NCBI RefSeq assembly: GCF_022605525.1
Contig: NZ_JAKQYJ010000001.1
Coordinates: forward strand, 620,001-684,000
Source of the DNA: Porphyrobacter sp. GA68
Lineage (GTDB): Bacteria; Pseudomonadota; Alphaproteobacteria; Sphingomonadales; Sphingomonadaceae
DNA length: 64,000 nucleotides
Direction: 5' to 3'
Below the pieces are notes generated by a model that made no database searches, had not been told where the DNA came from, and worked only from the letters and a program-made list of their open reading frames with translations. Below, piece after piece: positions 27,954-38,600 of the stretch (its first letter is position 1; the number at the start of each line of letters is the position of its first letter). Position numbers and translations under genes: made by a program.

Positions 27954-28088
27954 CTTGCGACGCCTAGCACAATTGAGGTGCGAAAACAGAGCTGCCGTGC
28001 ATCCGGCGGAACAGGCTGCCCGCCTGATCGTTGAGCGGCAGACACAATGCGAGGTGGGCGCATGGTTGATCAAGGAGGCAAATTCGAC

Positions 28089-28775
28089 ATGAACATCAAG
28101 CAAACAGCCACGGCTTTCGTCGCTGGCGCATCTCTGCTGACGCTGTCAGCCTGCGTTACTGACCCTAACACCGGCGAACAGAGGGTCTCGCGAACAGTGC
28201 TGGGCGGCGCGGGCGGCGCGGCCGCGGGTGCGCTGCTGGGTCAGGTTATCGGCGGCAAAACGGGCCGGCTGATCGGCGCGGTCGGCGGCGGCGCGGTCGG
28301 CACGGTTGTCGGTTATCGCATCGACCAGCAGATCAAGGAATTGCGCGAACAGACTGCCGGGTCCGGCATAGACGTGACCGAAACCGATGGCGGTAGCGCC
28401 ATTCTGGTCAATCTGCCCGACGGCGTGACCTTCGCAACCGGCAGCGCGAGCATCAACCCCGCCTTTCAGCGGACGCTCGACGACGTGGCGGCGAACCTGG
28501 TGCGTTATCCCAACAGCCTGATCGATGTGTACGGCCATACCGACACGGTTGGCTCGCGCTCCTTCAACCAGCGCCTGTCGGAACAGCGGGCCGACGCAGT
28601 ATCTCGCTACCTCATCAGCCGCGGCGTCAACCAGGCGCGCATCCGGTCGCAGGGATTTGGCGAGGATCAGTTGCGGGTGCAGACGGGCGACAATGTCAAC
28701 GAACCGCTTAACCGCCGGGTCGAGATCAAGATCGTTCCCCTCAGCAACGAGGAAATTCAACAAGCCCGTCAATAG
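28089..28775 (+). CDS. OmpA-family outer-membrane lipoprotein with glycine zipper
   Basis: A 228-residue lipoprotein. Signal peptide ends in LTLSAC; a glycine-zipper stretch (GGAGGAAAGALLG, GAVGGGAVGTVVG) spans roughly residues 40-80; the C-terminal OmpA domain binds peptidoglycan and shows DVYGHTDTVGSRSFNQRLSE and the RIRSQGFGEDQ segment. A strong aaggagg ribosome site lies before the ATG at 28089. This is the YiaD-like domain layout. Confidence 0.93.
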   Translation: MNIKQTATAFVAGASLLTLSACVTDPNTGEQRVSRTVLGGAGGAAAGALLGQVIGGKTGRLIGAVGGGAVGTVVGYRIDQQIKELREQTAGSGIDVTETDGGSAILVNLPDGVTFATGSASINPAFQRTLDDVAANLVRYPNSLIDVYGHTDTVGSRSFNQRLSEQRADAVSRYLISRGVNQARIRSQGFGEDQLRVQTGDNVNEPLNRRVEIKIVPLSNEEIQQARQ

Positions 28776-28796
28776 GATTCTGCCGCGTGGTGAAGG

Positions 28797-29588
28797 TCAG
28801 GCGGCCGCTCTGGCCGCTTCGATCTTCACCCGCTCGGCTATGTGCTTCACTGCCGGATCGAATATCGCGGGCGAACTGACTACCACTCCAAAGGCCCGCG
28901 GATCGCGCTGATTGAACAGAAGCGGCCGGCCGAACGAATCGCCGATTTCCGCACCTGCCTCGCGGGCGACGAGTGTGGCGGCGGCAATATCCCACTCGTG
29001 CCCCCAGCGCATCGTCGCGACAAGGTCCGCCTCGTTCGCCGCGACCATTCCGATCCGCAGAGCGATGGAATTGGGCTGGGCCACGGAAGCGAAAATGCGG
29101 TCAGCGGTGGCGAGGCTGGTGCTCGGCACCCTGGCACCGGCCAGCGTGCCCCGACTGGACGCTGTCAGCCTGGCTCCATTACGCCAGGCGCCTCGGCCGG
29201 CGACCGCCAGCCACTCCTCGTCCCGGGCGGGCGCATGGAGCAGCCCGATCAGCGGGCGGCCGGCGCGAACGAGGGCAACCGACACTGCCCACCCGCTGCG
29301 GCCACGGATAAAGTCGCGGGTTCCATCAATTGGATCGACCACCCACACGCAGTCGCCGTTCAACCGCGCGGGATCGTCCACGGTCTCCTCCGACAGCCAG
29401 GCGGCCGCAGGCATCAGACCACTCAATTCCCGCTTGAGGAAGCGGTCGACCGCAATGTCGGCGGCGCAGACCGGATGGCCGGGCGTCTTGTTCCAGACTT
29501 CCAGGTCATGTCCCGCGCCCGGCCATTGGGCAAACGCAATCCGGCCCGCCTCGCGGACGATTTCAGCAAGGGCGACCTCGTCAATCAT
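28797..29588 (-). CDS. Inositol monophosphatase family enzyme (CysQ-like)
   Basis: A 263-residue Mg-dependent phosphatase. The metal-binding motifs are SEET (about 67-71), [12 protein letters not shown] (about 85-97) and [20 protein letters not shown] near residue 200. It could act on 3'-phosphoadenosine 5'-phosphate like CysQ, on inositol phosphate or on fructose bisphosphate; motifs alone do not separate these. The ATG at 29588 is chosen over one 48 bases upstream because homology starts here. It is convergent with the OmpA gene and divergent from sucC. Confidence 0.88.
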   Translation of the reverse strand: MIDEVALAEIVREAGRIAFAQWPGAGHDLEVWNKTPGHPVCAADIAVDRFLKRELSGLMPAAAWLSEETVDDPARLNGDCVWVVDPIDGTRDFIRGRSGWAVSVALVRAGRPLIGLLHAPARDEEWLAVAGRGAWRNGARLTASSRGTLAGARVPSTSLATADRIFASVAQPNSIALRIGMVAANEADLVATMRWGHEWDIAAATLVAREAGAEIGDSFGRPLLFNQRDPRAFGVVVSSPAIFDPAVKHIAERVKIEAARAAA

Positions 29589-29691
29589 GCAACGTTGCAG
29601 TTGCGCCGGCAGGAGGCACTTTTCAAGCGCGGCCATCCATGCTTATGCGGCCACAAACCGCCTCTTCAGCGTTTGCAAGGACAACCCCTTC

Positions 29692-30891
29692 ATGAACATT
29701 CACGAATACCAAGCCAAGGAATTGCTCGCCAAGCACGGCATCGCGGTTCCCGCCGGCCATGCCGCGCTGAGCGTGGAAGAAGCCGTTGCAGCGGCGAACA
29801 AGCTGCCTGGACCGCTGTATGTCGTGAAGGCGCAGATTCATGCCGGCGGGCGTGGCAAGGGCAAATTCAAGGAGCTTGGCACCGAGGCGAAGGGGGGCGT
29901 GCGCCTCGCCAAGAGCATCGCCGATGTTGAGCGTGACGCCGGCGAGATGCTCGGCAACACGCTGGTGACGGTGCAGACCGGCGATGAAGGCAAGCAGGTC
30001 AACCGTCTGTACATCACGGACGGCGTGGACATTGCGGAGGAATACTACCTGTCCCTGCTGGTCGACCGGGCCAGCGGGCGGGTCGCGATGGTCGTCTCGA
30101 CCGAAGGCGGCATGGACATCGAGGAGGTGGCGCACTCCACGCCGGAGAAGATCACCACCATCACCATCGATCCGGCGCAGGGTTTCATGCCGCATCACGG
30201 TCGCGCCGTCGCCTTCGCGCTGAGGCTCCAGGGCGACCTCAACAAGCAGTGCCAGAAGCTGGCCAAGCAGCTGTACGAAGCCTTTGTCGCACTCGACATG
30301 GAAATGCTCGAGATCAACCCGCTGGTGGAGACGGAGGATGGCAAGCTCCTGGTGCTCGACACCAAGATGAGCTTCGACGGGAACGCGCTGTATCGGCATC
30401 CCGATGTCGAGGCGTTGCGCGACGAGACGGAGGAGGATCCGGCCGAGGTCGAGGCATCCGAATATGATCTCGCCTACATCAAGCTCGACGGCAACATCGG
30501 CTGCATGGTGAACGGCGCTGGTCTGGCCATGGCAACAATGGACATCATCAAGCTGAACGGGGCATTCCCGGCCAACTTCCTCGACGTGGGCGGCGGCGCG
30601 TCCCGTGAAAAGGTGACGGCGGCGTTCAAGATCATCCTGAAGGACCCGGCGGTCGAAGGGATCCTCGTGAACATCTTCGGCGGTATCATGAAATGCGACG
30701 TGATCGCCGACGGCATTGTCGCCGCCGCCAAGGATGTAAACCTGTCCGTCCCGCTGGTCGTGCGGCTGGAAGGCACCAACGTCCAGCAGGGCAAGGACAT
30801 CCTGGAGAACAGCGGCCTGCCGATTGTCTCAGCCAACGATCTGGGGGATGCGGCCCGGACGATCGTGGCCGAGGTGAAGAAGGCGGCTTGA
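29692..30891 (+). CDS. sucC: Succinyl-CoA synthetase beta subunit
   Basis: ATP-grasp subunit of the TCA-cycle ligase, 399 residues, the standard length. The N-terminus [17 protein letters not shown], the [13 protein letters not shown] nucleotide loop, the MLEINPL metal site and the [13 protein letters not shown] CoA-ligase part are all clear. The catalytic phosphohistidine belongs to the alpha subunit. Unusually, sucD is not the next gene; the sucC stop overlaps the start of an acyltransferase gene instead. Confidence 0.97.
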   Translation: MNIHEYQAKELLAKHGIAVPAGHAALSVEEAVAAANKLPGPLYVVKAQIHAGGRGKGKFKELGTEAKGGVRLAKSIADVERDAGEMLGNTLVTVQTGDEGKQVNRLYITDGVDIAEEYYLSLLVDRASGRVAMVVSTEGGMDIEEVAHSTPEKITTITIDPAQGFMPHHGRAVAFALRLQGDLNKQCQKLAKQLYEAFVALDMEMLEINPLVETEDGKLLVLDTKMSFDGNALYRHPDVEALRDETEEDPAEVEASEYDLAYIKLDGNIGCMVNGAGLAMATMDIIKLNGAFPANFLDVGGGASREKVTAAFKIILKDPAVEGILVNIFGGIMKCDVIADGIVAAAKDVNLSVPLVVRLEGTNVQQGKDILENSGLPIVSANDLGDAARTIVAEVKKAA

Positions 30892-31568
30892 TGGCGACAA
30901 CCAGCGGCAAGCTATGGATTGTCGGCGCCGGCGGTTTCGCGGCGGAGGTGCTCCACAGCCTGCGCGGCCAGGTGCCTGACGAGCAGGACGGCGCAGCAGA
31001 CCTGGCATTTGCGGCTGACGATGCGTCTCATCGGACTTTTATGGGATTGCCGGTGCATGGCCTGGAGCAAATCCAGCCAGGTGATCGCTTCGTGATCGCC
31101 ATCGGCTCAGGGTCAGCACGGGAAAGGCTGCACCATCTGCTCGCACGACGCGGGGCCATCCCATTCGCGGTGGAGTCGCCCACTGCGGTAGTCGGGCGAA
31201 ATATGACCATAGGTCAAGGAAGTGTTCTGTCAGACTTCACAACTCTGACGGGAAATTCGACCATTGGCACGCAATTTCAATGCAATATCTATAGTTACGT
31301 CGCTCATGATTGCCACATCGGTGACTTCGTCACCTTTGCCCCCAGAGTATGCTGCAACGGCAACGTACATATTTTCGATCACGCATATATCGGCACGGGC
31401 GCCATTCTGCGTCAGGGGACGCAGCAAAAACCATTGCGCATTGGACAAGGCGCAGTCGTCGGAATGGGCGCGGTGGTCACGAAGGATGTGGCGGATGGTG
31501 AAACGGTGGTTGGAAATCCCGCTCGGGTCATGCAACGCTCCGCGCCGGAAACTGCGGCGGAACATTGA
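30891..31568 (+). CDS. NeuD-type sugar O-acyltransferase (hexapeptide repeat)
   Basis: A 225-residue protein. The N-terminal half looks Rossmann-like (LWIVGAGGFAAEVLHSL, as in PglD/NeuD) and the C-terminal half is a left-handed beta-helix of hexapeptide repeats with NGNVHIFDHAYIGTGAILRQ and VVGMGAVVTKDVADGETVVG. Such enzymes acetylate an amino sugar in surface glycans. The base composition is somewhat lower in G+C than sucC. Its ATG overlaps the sucC stop (TGATG), which is an unexpected partner. Confidence 0.88.
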   Translation: MATTSGKLWIVGAGGFAAEVLHSLRGQVPDEQDGAADLAFAADDASHRTFMGLPVHGLEQIQPGDRFVIAIGSGSARERLHHLLARRGAIPFAVESPTAVVGRNMTIGQGSVLSDFTTLTGNSTIGTQFQCNIYSYVAHDCHIGDFVTFAPRVCCNGNVHIFDHAYIGTGAILRQGTQQKPLRIGQGAVVGMGAVVTKDVADGETVVGNPARVMQRSAPETAAEH

Positions 31569-31583
31569 CGTTTACGTAAAGGT
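31568..31583 (+). promoter_or_regulatory. Candidate MerR-family (LiuR-type) operator upstream of etfB
   Basis: ACGTTTACGTAAAGGT is a near-perfect 16-base palindrome, with the core TTTACGTAAA exact, 46 bases before the etfB start. Motifs of this kind are known for LiuR, the MerR-family regulator of branched-chain amino acid and fatty acid breakdown in proteobacteria, and etfBA is a known target of that regulon. The match is from memory; the regulator is not in the window. Confidence 0.45.
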
Positions 31584-31628
31584 TATCTATTCGCGCTTGC
31601 GATAAGCGCTCAGTGCAAGGAATCAGCG

Positions 31629-32375
31629 ATGAAAATCCTCGTTCCCGTCAAACGGGTCATCGATTACAACGTGAAGCCGCGGGTGAAGGCTGACGGTTCT
31701 GGTGTTGATCTGGCCAATGTCAAGATGAGCATGAACCCGTTCGACGAGATCGCCGTCGAAGAGGCCATCCGGTTGAAGGAAAAGGGGCAGGCTGGCGAGA
31801 TCGTCGCCGTCTCGATCGGACCTGCCAAGGCGCAGGAGACGCTGCGCACCGCGCTGGCCATGGGTGCCGATCGCGCGATCCTGGTGGAAACGGACGATGA
31901 GGTTGAGCCGCTGGCGGTTGCCAAGATCCTCAAGGCCGTGGTCGAGGAGGAGCAGCCCGGGCTGGTCCTGATGGGCAAGCAGGCAATCGATGACGACAGC
32001 AACCAGACGGGGCAGATGCTGGCCGCGCTGATGAACCGGCCGCAGGGCACGTTTGCCAACACGGTCGAGATCGAGGGCGACAGCATCACCGTCAAGCGCG
32101 AAATCGACGGCGGGCTGGAAACGGTGAAGCTGGCTCTGCCGGCCGTTGTCACCACTGACCTGCGCCTTAACGAGCCGCGTTATGCGTCGCTGCCGAACAT
32201 CATGAAGGCGAAGAAGAAGCCGCTGGATGTCAAGACGCCGAGCGACTTCGGCGTCGAGACCGCCCCGCGTCTCCGCGTCGTGAGCGTGGCGGAACCGGCC
32301 GTCCGGCAGGCCGGCGTGAAGGTGGCGGACGTGGACGAGCTTGTCGGCAAGCTGAAGGCTCTGGGCATAGCGTAA
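31629..32375 (+). CDS. etfB: Electron transfer flavoprotein beta subunit
   Basis: A 248-residue subunit that binds AMP and, with EtfA, carries electrons from acyl-CoA and other dehydrogenases to ETF-ubiquinone oxidoreductase. Starts [20 protein letters not shown]; the family signature region, with [19 protein letters not shown], is near residues 180-200. A caaggaa ribosome site precedes the ATG. etfA follows 68 bases later. Confidence 0.97.
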   Translation: MKILVPVKRVIDYNVKPRVKADGSGVDLANVKMSMNPFDEIAVEEAIRLKEKGQAGEIVAVSIGPAKAQETLRTALAMGADRAILVETDDEVEPLAVAKILKAVVEEEQPGLVLMGKQAIDDDSNQTGQMLAALMNRPQGTFANTVEIEGDSITVKREIDGGLETVKLALPAVVTTDLRLNEPRYASLPNIMKAKKKPLDVKTPSDFGVETAPRLRVVSVAEPAVRQAGVKVADVDELVGKLKALGIA

Positions 32376-32443
32376 CCAGCTTCACCTGCGCGCCCCGCCG
32401 AGATGACCGGGACGCGCGGTGAAGCGGATGGAAGGATCAGGCA

Positions 32444-33376
32444 ATGAAATCTCTCGTTTTGGTCGAACACGACAACACCCAGATGAAGGATGCGACCCTC
32501 GCGACGGTCGGTGCGGCGACCAGGCTGGGCGGCGAAGTTCATCTGCTGGTCGCCGGGTCGAATTGCCGCGCGGTGGCCGAACAGGCGGCGAAGGTTCAGG
32601 GGATCGGCAAGGTCCACATCGCCGACGATGCCGCCTACGAACACCAGCTGCCCGAGAACGTCGCTCCGCTCATCGCTTCGCTGATGGAGCGGCACGACGC
32701 CTTTCTCGCGCCCGCGACCACCGCCGGCAAGAACATCGCACCGCGCGTTGCCGCCCTGCTCGACGTGATGCAGGTGTCGGAAATCCTGTCTGTCGAAGGG
32801 GAGCGGACCTTCACCCGCCCTATCTATGCCGGAAATGCCATTGCGACGGTCGAGGCGACCGATCCGAAGCTCGTCATCACCGTGCGCGGCACCGCCTTCG
32901 ACAAGGCCGATGCCGATGGCGGATCGGCCGAGATCGAGGAGGTCGGCGGCACGGGCGATGCGGGTCTGTCGCAGTTCGTCGGACAGGAACTCGCCAAGAG
33001 CGAACGGCCCGAACTCACCAGTGCCAAGATCATCGTGTCGGGCGGCCGCGCGCTGAAGGACGCGGACACTTTCCAGGAGGTCATCATCCCGCTGGCCGAC
33101 AAGCTGGGCGCGGGCGTCGGAGCGTCGCGCGCAGCGGTGGATGCGGGTTTCGTGCCCAATGACTATCAGGTCGGCCAGACCGGCAAGATTGTCGCGCCCG
33201 AGGTGTACATCGCTGTCGGAATCTCCGGCGCCATCCAGCACCTGGCGGGGATGAAGGATTCCAAGGTCATCATCGCCATCAACAAGGACGAGGACGCCCC
33301 GATATTTCAGGTGGCCGATGTCGGGCTGGTGGGCGATCTGTACAAGATTGTGCCGGAACTTACCGCCAAGCTTTAA
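32444..33376 (+). CDS. etfA: Electron transfer flavoprotein alpha subunit
   Basis: A 310-residue FAD-binding subunit. The C-terminal FAD domain shows [67 protein letters not shown] and [18 protein letters not shown]. The N-terminus [19 protein letters not shown] is typical. Forms one operon with etfB, ended by the terminator at 33398. Confidence 0.97.
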   Translation: MKSLVLVEHDNTQMKDATLATVGAATRLGGEVHLLVAGSNCRAVAEQAAKVQGIGKVHIADDAAYEHQLPENVAPLIASLMERHDAFLAPATTAGKNIAPRVAALLDVMQVSEILSVEGERTFTRPIYAGNAIATVEATDPKLVITVRGTAFDKADADGGSAEIEEVGGTGDAGLSQFVGQELAKSERPELTSAKIIVSGGRALKDADTFQEVIIPLADKLGAGVGASRAAVDAGFVPNDYQVGQTGKIVAPEVYIAVGISGAIQHLAGMKDSKVIIAINKDEDAPIFQVADVGLVGDLYKIVPELTAKL

Positions 33377-33397
33377 TCGGCAGCTTTATCAGAGTAC

Positions 33398-33432
33398 AAC
33401 CCTCGCCTGTCGTGAACAGGCGGGGGTTTTTT
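33398..33432 (+). terminator. Rho-independent terminator after etfA
   Basis: A 13-pair stem from AACCCTCGCCTGT (33398-33410) to the matching ACAGGCGGGGGTT (ending 33428), with one G-T pair and a loop of about five bases, runs directly into a T run (to 33432). It ends at the base before the ATG of the next gene. Confidence 0.85.
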
Positions 33433-34347
33433 ATGCGCAAGTGGTGTTCGGGTTTTGCAGCGCTCGCTGTGCTGGCGAGCGGCGCGAAAGCCGAAGAGGT
33501 CGTGCTGGAGCCGTCCAGCCAATGGGTGCTGGATTACCACGAGGACAAGTGCCGGCTGGCCCGGACGTTTGGCGAAGGGGAAGCTGAGACGGTCCTCTTT
33601 CTGGAACAGCTGACGCCGGGCGACACGTTCTCCTGGCTGGTCAGCGGACCGGCGCTGAAGACTCTGCGGTTACGACGCGAAGTAAGCGTTCGGTTTGGAC
33701 CGCGCTTTGAACCTTTCAATGTCAGCCAGGGTTCATCGATGAGGATGGACGAGTATGGCAATGTGCTGGAAGGCGTCGGCTACCAGAACATAGAAAATCC
33801 GTTTGGCCAGACTCTCGTCGAAAGCAGCGACGGGATGACCACCGTTGCACCGCCGACGTCGCCAGTGCCCCAGTCGCGCGCGCTCCAGCCGCACGATGGT
33901 GCGCAGATTGACCATCTGCAACTACGCCAGCCTGGACGCTTCTCCCTCCGCCTGAATACAGGCAGGCTGGACAAGGCATTCGATGCAATGAATGCCTGCA
34001 TGGACAATCTGGTGGCCACATGGGGTGTCGATCCGGCTACCCTGCGTAAGCAGATGACGCAGCCGCGATGGCTGAATCAGGCTGCGCTGGCGCGCCGGAT
34101 AATGCTAGCCTATCCGCGCAAAGCACTGAACGCGGGCGAGCAGGCGAACTTCCAGATGCGTGTTATCGTCAACCCTGACGGGAGCGTCGCGAACTGCAAG
34201 CTGATCAACTTGACGTTAGCAGACAGCTTTGATGATCGGGTTTGCCCCATCGTGCGGGAGAGCGGCCAATTCGAAGCAGCTAGGGATGCCAGCGGTGCTC
34301 CTCTCACATCCTTCGTGGTTTCGAACATCGTTTACCGCATCAACTGA
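33433..34347 (+). CDS. Secreted protein with TonB-like C-terminal domain
   Basis: A 304-residue protein with a cleavable signal peptide (MRKWCSGFAALAVLASGAKA). The last 70 residues, FQMRVIVNPDGSVANCKLIN followed by paired cysteines (NCK and RVCP) and SFVVSNIVYRI, look like the TonB C-terminal fold found in many sphingomonad periplasmic proteins. The N-terminal part is unknown. The ATG at 33433 is chosen because it begins the signal peptide; a GTG at 33412 lies inside the terminator stem. Confidence 0.75.
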   Translation: MRKWCSGFAALAVLASGAKAEEVVLEPSSQWVLDYHEDKCRLARTFGEGEAETVLFLEQLTPGDTFSWLVSGPALKTLRLRREVSVRFGPRFEPFNVSQGSSMRMDEYGNVLEGVGYQNIENPFGQTLVESSDGMTTVAPPTSPVPQSRALQPHDGAQIDHLQLRQPGRFSLRLNTGRLDKAFDAMNACMDNLVATWGVDPATLRKQMTQPRWLNQAALARRIMLAYPRKALNAGEQANFQMRVIVNPDGSVANCKLINLTLADSFDDRVCPIVRESGQFEAARDASGAPLTSFVVSNIVYRIN

Positions 34348-34353
34348 CGTCCA

Positions 34354-35652
34354 TCAGAACACGCTGACCAAGGCGTGGATCACGATACCTACCAGCCCGC
34401 CCACCAGTGTCCCGTTGATGCGGATGAACTGAAGGTCACGCCCCACCGCCCCTTCGACCCGGTCGGTAACTGTGCGCGCGTCCCATCGCTTCACCGTTTC
34501 AGACACCAGACGCACGATCTGACCGCCGTAGTTGCTGGCCAAGCCGACTGCGGTGCGGCGGGCAAAACGGTTTACCTGCAACTGCAACCGGGGATCGTCG
34601 CGCAAAGCTGCGCCCGCATCGCGTAGTGCTTCGCTGAACACACCGCCCATACCGCTCCCCTCGCGCAAGCCGGCAATCAGCCCGCCGCGCAGGCGCTCCC
34701 AAACGCCCTGCCACCATTCCCCGACGGCCGGATTGGTAAGCAGATCGTTCTTCGCCTGCTCGACCTTGACCTGCAGCGCGGGATCATGCTGCAAACGGTG
34801 GGCGAGGCTGCCCAGCCCCTCTTCCACCTTCGTGCGCAGCGGGTGTTGCGGATCGACCAGCACTTCGGCCAGCATCCGGTACAGTCCGTCGATGACGGAG
34901 TTCGCCAGCCGTTCGTCCAGCCCGACAAGTTTCAGCAGCGCATTGGCGCGCGCGCGGACCATCTCGCGCACCATGTCCTCGTTGTCCTCCAACACCAGTC
35001 CCGCCTGCCGGATCAGGCTGTCGATAAGCGGGCGGTGCCGCCCATCGGCAATCATGGCGGCGAGCAGTTGGCCCAGCACCGGCGCGATCCGGACCCGCTC
35101 CAGCTGCGCCGCAAGGCCGGCCCTCACCTGCGTGCCGAGCCGCTGCGGGTCGAGCGATTCCAGCACCTCGACCGCCATCATGCCCATCCCTTCGCGCAGA
35201 CGCGACGGCGATGCGGCGGGCGGGCTGGCGAGGTAATCGCCTACAGCTGCCGCCAGATTCATGGCCTGCATCCGCCGGGCGACCACCGCAGGCGTCAGGA
35301 AGTTTTCGCGCAGGAAGTGCGCCATGGTGTCGGCGATCCGGTCCTTGTTCTCCGGAATGATCGCAGTGTGGGGGATCGGTAACCCGAGCGGATGGCGAAA
35401 CAGGGCGGTGACCGCAAACCAGTCGGCGATCCCGCCAATCATGCCCGCTTCGGCAAAAGCGTGGAGGTATCCCCAAGCCCAGTGCCGGCCCAGATTGATC
35501 TCGGCCAGCACGAACAGCCCGGCCATCAACACCAGCAGCCCGGTGGCTGTCCTGCGGATCGCCTGTGCTCTGTCCGGCGTGACCGTCACCGGACGCAGGA
35601 AAGCGGGCCGCATGGAGCGGCCCCGCCCGCGTTGCAAGTGTTCGCCGTTCAC
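34354..35652 (-). CDS. DUF445 membrane protein (YjiN type)
   Basis: A 432-residue protein with two N-terminal helices (LLVLMAGLFVLAEI and a segment near residue 60 in which GGIADWFAVTALFRHPLGLP is the family signature), a long helical middle and a last helix near the end (LVGGLVGIVIHALVSVF). Function unknown. A GTG at 35652 overlaps the stop of the RND pump gene (GTGA); an ATG at 35613 (MRPAFLRPV) is an equally good start. Downstream member of the efflux operon. Confidence 0.88.
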   Translation of the reverse strand: MNGEHLQRGRGRSMRPAFLRPVTVTPDRAQAIRRTATGLLVLMAGLFVLAEINLGRHWAWGYLHAFAEAGMIGGIADWFAVTALFRHPLGLPIPHTAIIPENKDRIADTMAHFLRENFLTPAVVARRMQAMNLAAAVGDYLASPPAASPSRLREGMGMMAVEVLESLDPQRLGTQVRAGLAAQLERVRIAPVLGQLLAAMIADGRHRPLIDSLIRQAGLVLEDNEDMVREMVRARANALLKLVGLDERLANSVIDGLYRMLAEVLVDPQHPLRTKVEEGLGSLAHRLQHDPALQVKVEQAKNDLLTNPAVGEWWQGVWERLRGGLIAGLREGSGMGGVFSEALRDAGAALRDDPRLQLQVNRFARRTAVGLASNYGGQIVRLVSETVKRWDARTVTDRVEGAVGRDLQFIRINGTLVGGLVGIVIHALVSVF

Positions 35653-38600
35653 TCCGCAGGTGTTGCCTGACGTCCCGCCGTATCGTCAAGCTCATCGCCG
35701 GGCCGGTAGGTCAGCAGCCGTTCGCGCAGCCACGGGCCAATCCGCTTCTCGAACCCGTCGGCCAGGCTGAAACCGGCAGGGATCAGCACCAGGGTCAGAA
35801 CGGTCGACAACAGCAGCCCGCCGATCACCGTGACGCCCATCGGCGCTCGCCATGCCGCGTCGCCCGATACCGAAATGGCGGTGGGCACCATGCCCGCAGT
35901 CATGGCGACCGTTGTCATGACGATCGGCTGCGCCCGCTTGTGCCCGGCGTCCAGGATCGCCTGCAGCTTGGGCACGCCGCGCTGCATCTCGTCCATGGCG
36001 AAATCGATGAGAAGAATGGAGTTCTTCGCTACGATTCCCAGCAGCATCAGCATCCCGATGAACACCGGCATGGAGATCGGCTGCCCCACGATCAGCAGGC
36101 CGATCAGGCCGCCAAGCGGCGCCAGCAACAATGAAGTCATGTTGACCAGCGGAGAGACGAAGCGATGGTACAGCAGCACCAGCACTGCGAACACCAGCAG
36201 GATGCCGCTGATGACCGCGATCATGAAGCTGTTGATCATCTCCGCCTGCCATTTGTCCTCGCCCACGACGTCGTTCTTCACGCCTGTGGGAAGGTTGCGC
36301 ATGATCGGCAGCTTGTTGATCGCATCCATCACCGGACCCTTCACCTGCCCTTCGGCGAGGTCGGCGCCCACCAGAACCCGGCGCGACTGGTTATAGCGCT
36401 GAATCTGGGTCGGCCCGGAACCAAAGCTGATTTCCGCCACACGGCGCAGCGGGACGGTGCCTCCGGTGGAGGTGGGTACGGGCAAGTTCTCGATGGTGGT
36501 AATGTCGCGGCGTGATTCACGCGGCAGGATTACCCGGATGGGCACCTGCCGGTCGGAAAGGGAGAATTTGGCTGCGTTCTGGTCGATTTCACCCAAGGTG
36601 GCGATGCGGATCGCGTTGCTGAGCGCGGCAGTGGTCACACCCAGCTGCGCGGCCAGATCCTCGCGCGGGGTGATGATGAGCTCAGGGCGCCTGAGGTCGG
36701 CTGCGATGCGCGGAGCCACAACCCCAGGAACGCCGCGCATCTGCTCGACCAGAGTCTGCGCCGCGCGTTCCAACTGAACCGGATCACTGCCGGCCAGCAT
36801 CACGGATATGTCTCGTCCGCTGCCGCCCTGACCGGATTGTGAGGCAAAGCTTGCCCGTGCGTCGGGAATGGCGGCCAATTGTGGTGCAAGCCGCCGCTCG
36901 AACTGCACACTGGTCGCTTCCCGTTCCTCAGCCGGAACGAGGTCGATCCACAAGGTTGCGCTGCCTTCGCGGATAGCTTGGGTAATCTGCGCGACTTCCG
37001 GCTCTTTCTCCAGCACCGCTTCGATCTGATCAGCGACGATCTGCGTTTGCTCGATCGTAGTGCCGGGGATCAATTCGACATTGACCCGGCTGCCGTCCTC
37101 GTTGGTGTTGGGCTGAAATTGCTGCGGGAGGCCGGCAAACAACGCTCCGGTCATGATGAGGGCGTAAACCCCAGCCATGAAGGCGTAGAACCGATGGTCA
37201 CGGGTCCGCGCATGGAAGCGGGCGGAAAAGCTGCGGTAGTAACGCCCGAACTGCCCGAACAGCCCCAGAACAAATCGCAGGACATAACCGACGGCGATGG
37301 CTGCGGCCAGACCCGCGAACGGTGCCACCAGCGCCACCAGCAGGATCGGGATTTCGAGAGTGCCGTTGAGGAACATGAAGGCGGCGACAGTGCCGCCGAT
37401 GAACGCAGCGACGATGATGAGAACGGCAAGGATGGCGAGCGTGCGATAGAGCCAGTTGCCCGGCACCCGCTCCACCCGTTCAAGCATCTTGCGCGATTCG
37501 CCGGAACGCAGCGTCCACTCCAGTACGCGCAGGTAGAAGTCCATGGCCCGGCCTTCGCCGTGTTCCGCCTGTCCCTTGGCCTCCAGGAAATAGGCGGCGA
37601 CCATCGGTGTGATCATGCGCGCGACAGCCAGACTCATCAGCACCGCCACGACCACGGTCAGTCCGAAGGGCTTGAAGAACTCGCCAGGGATACCCGGCAT
37701 CAGGCCGACCGGCAGGAACACGGCGACAATGGAGAAACTGGTCGCGGCGACAGCAAGACCGATCTCGTCAGCCGCGTCGATCGACGCCTGATAGGCCGAT
37801 TTGCCCATCCGCATATGCCTGACGATATTTTCGATTTCGACGATGGCATCGTCGACCAGCACCCCGGCCACCAGGCTGAGCGCCAGCAGGGAAAGAAAGT
37901 TCAGGTTGAAGCCGAACAGGTCCATGAACCAGAAAGTCGGGATCGCTGAGAGGGGTATTGCCAGCGCGCTGATAAAGGTCGCCCGCCAGTCGCGCAGGAA
38001 GAAGAACACCACGATGATTGCCAGCACCGCGCCCTCGATCAGGGCCGCCATCGAGGTGGCGTATTGCTGCATGGTATAGGGAACCGGGGTCCACAGTTCG
38101 CTGAACCGGACACCCGGATTTTCAGCCTCGATCGCTTTCAACTCGGCCACCGCCGCCTCGAACACGTTCACTTCGGATTCGCCCCGCGCGCGTTCAAACG
38201 AGAATGTCACCACCTCCTGTCCATCGACCAGCGAGATGCGCGTCGGATCGGAGTAGCTGTCGCTTACCTCGGCGACGTCGGTGAGCCTGATGGTGGTGCC
38301 ATTGGCAAGGGGGATGCGGGCCTGCGACAGTGCGTAAGCATCGGTCGCGTTGCCCAGCACGCGGACCGACTGGCGCGACCCGGCGATCTCCGTCTGTCCG
38401 CCGGCGGCGTTGACGTTGATCTGCCGCAGCACCGCGTTGATGTCGCGCGCGGTGACGCCCAGCGACTGCATCCTCGCCGGGTTCAGGACGACACGGATTT
38501 CCCGGTCCACGCCGCCCGCGCGACTGACCGCAGCCATCCCCTCCACCGACAGCAGACGGCGCGAAACCTCGTCGTCGACGAACCAGCTGAGTTGTTCCGG

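Noticed and set aside
28912-30891. 659-residue version of sucC
   Set aside because: The first 260 codons lie antisense to the phosphatase gene and lack homology; SucC starts at 29692 with normal length.
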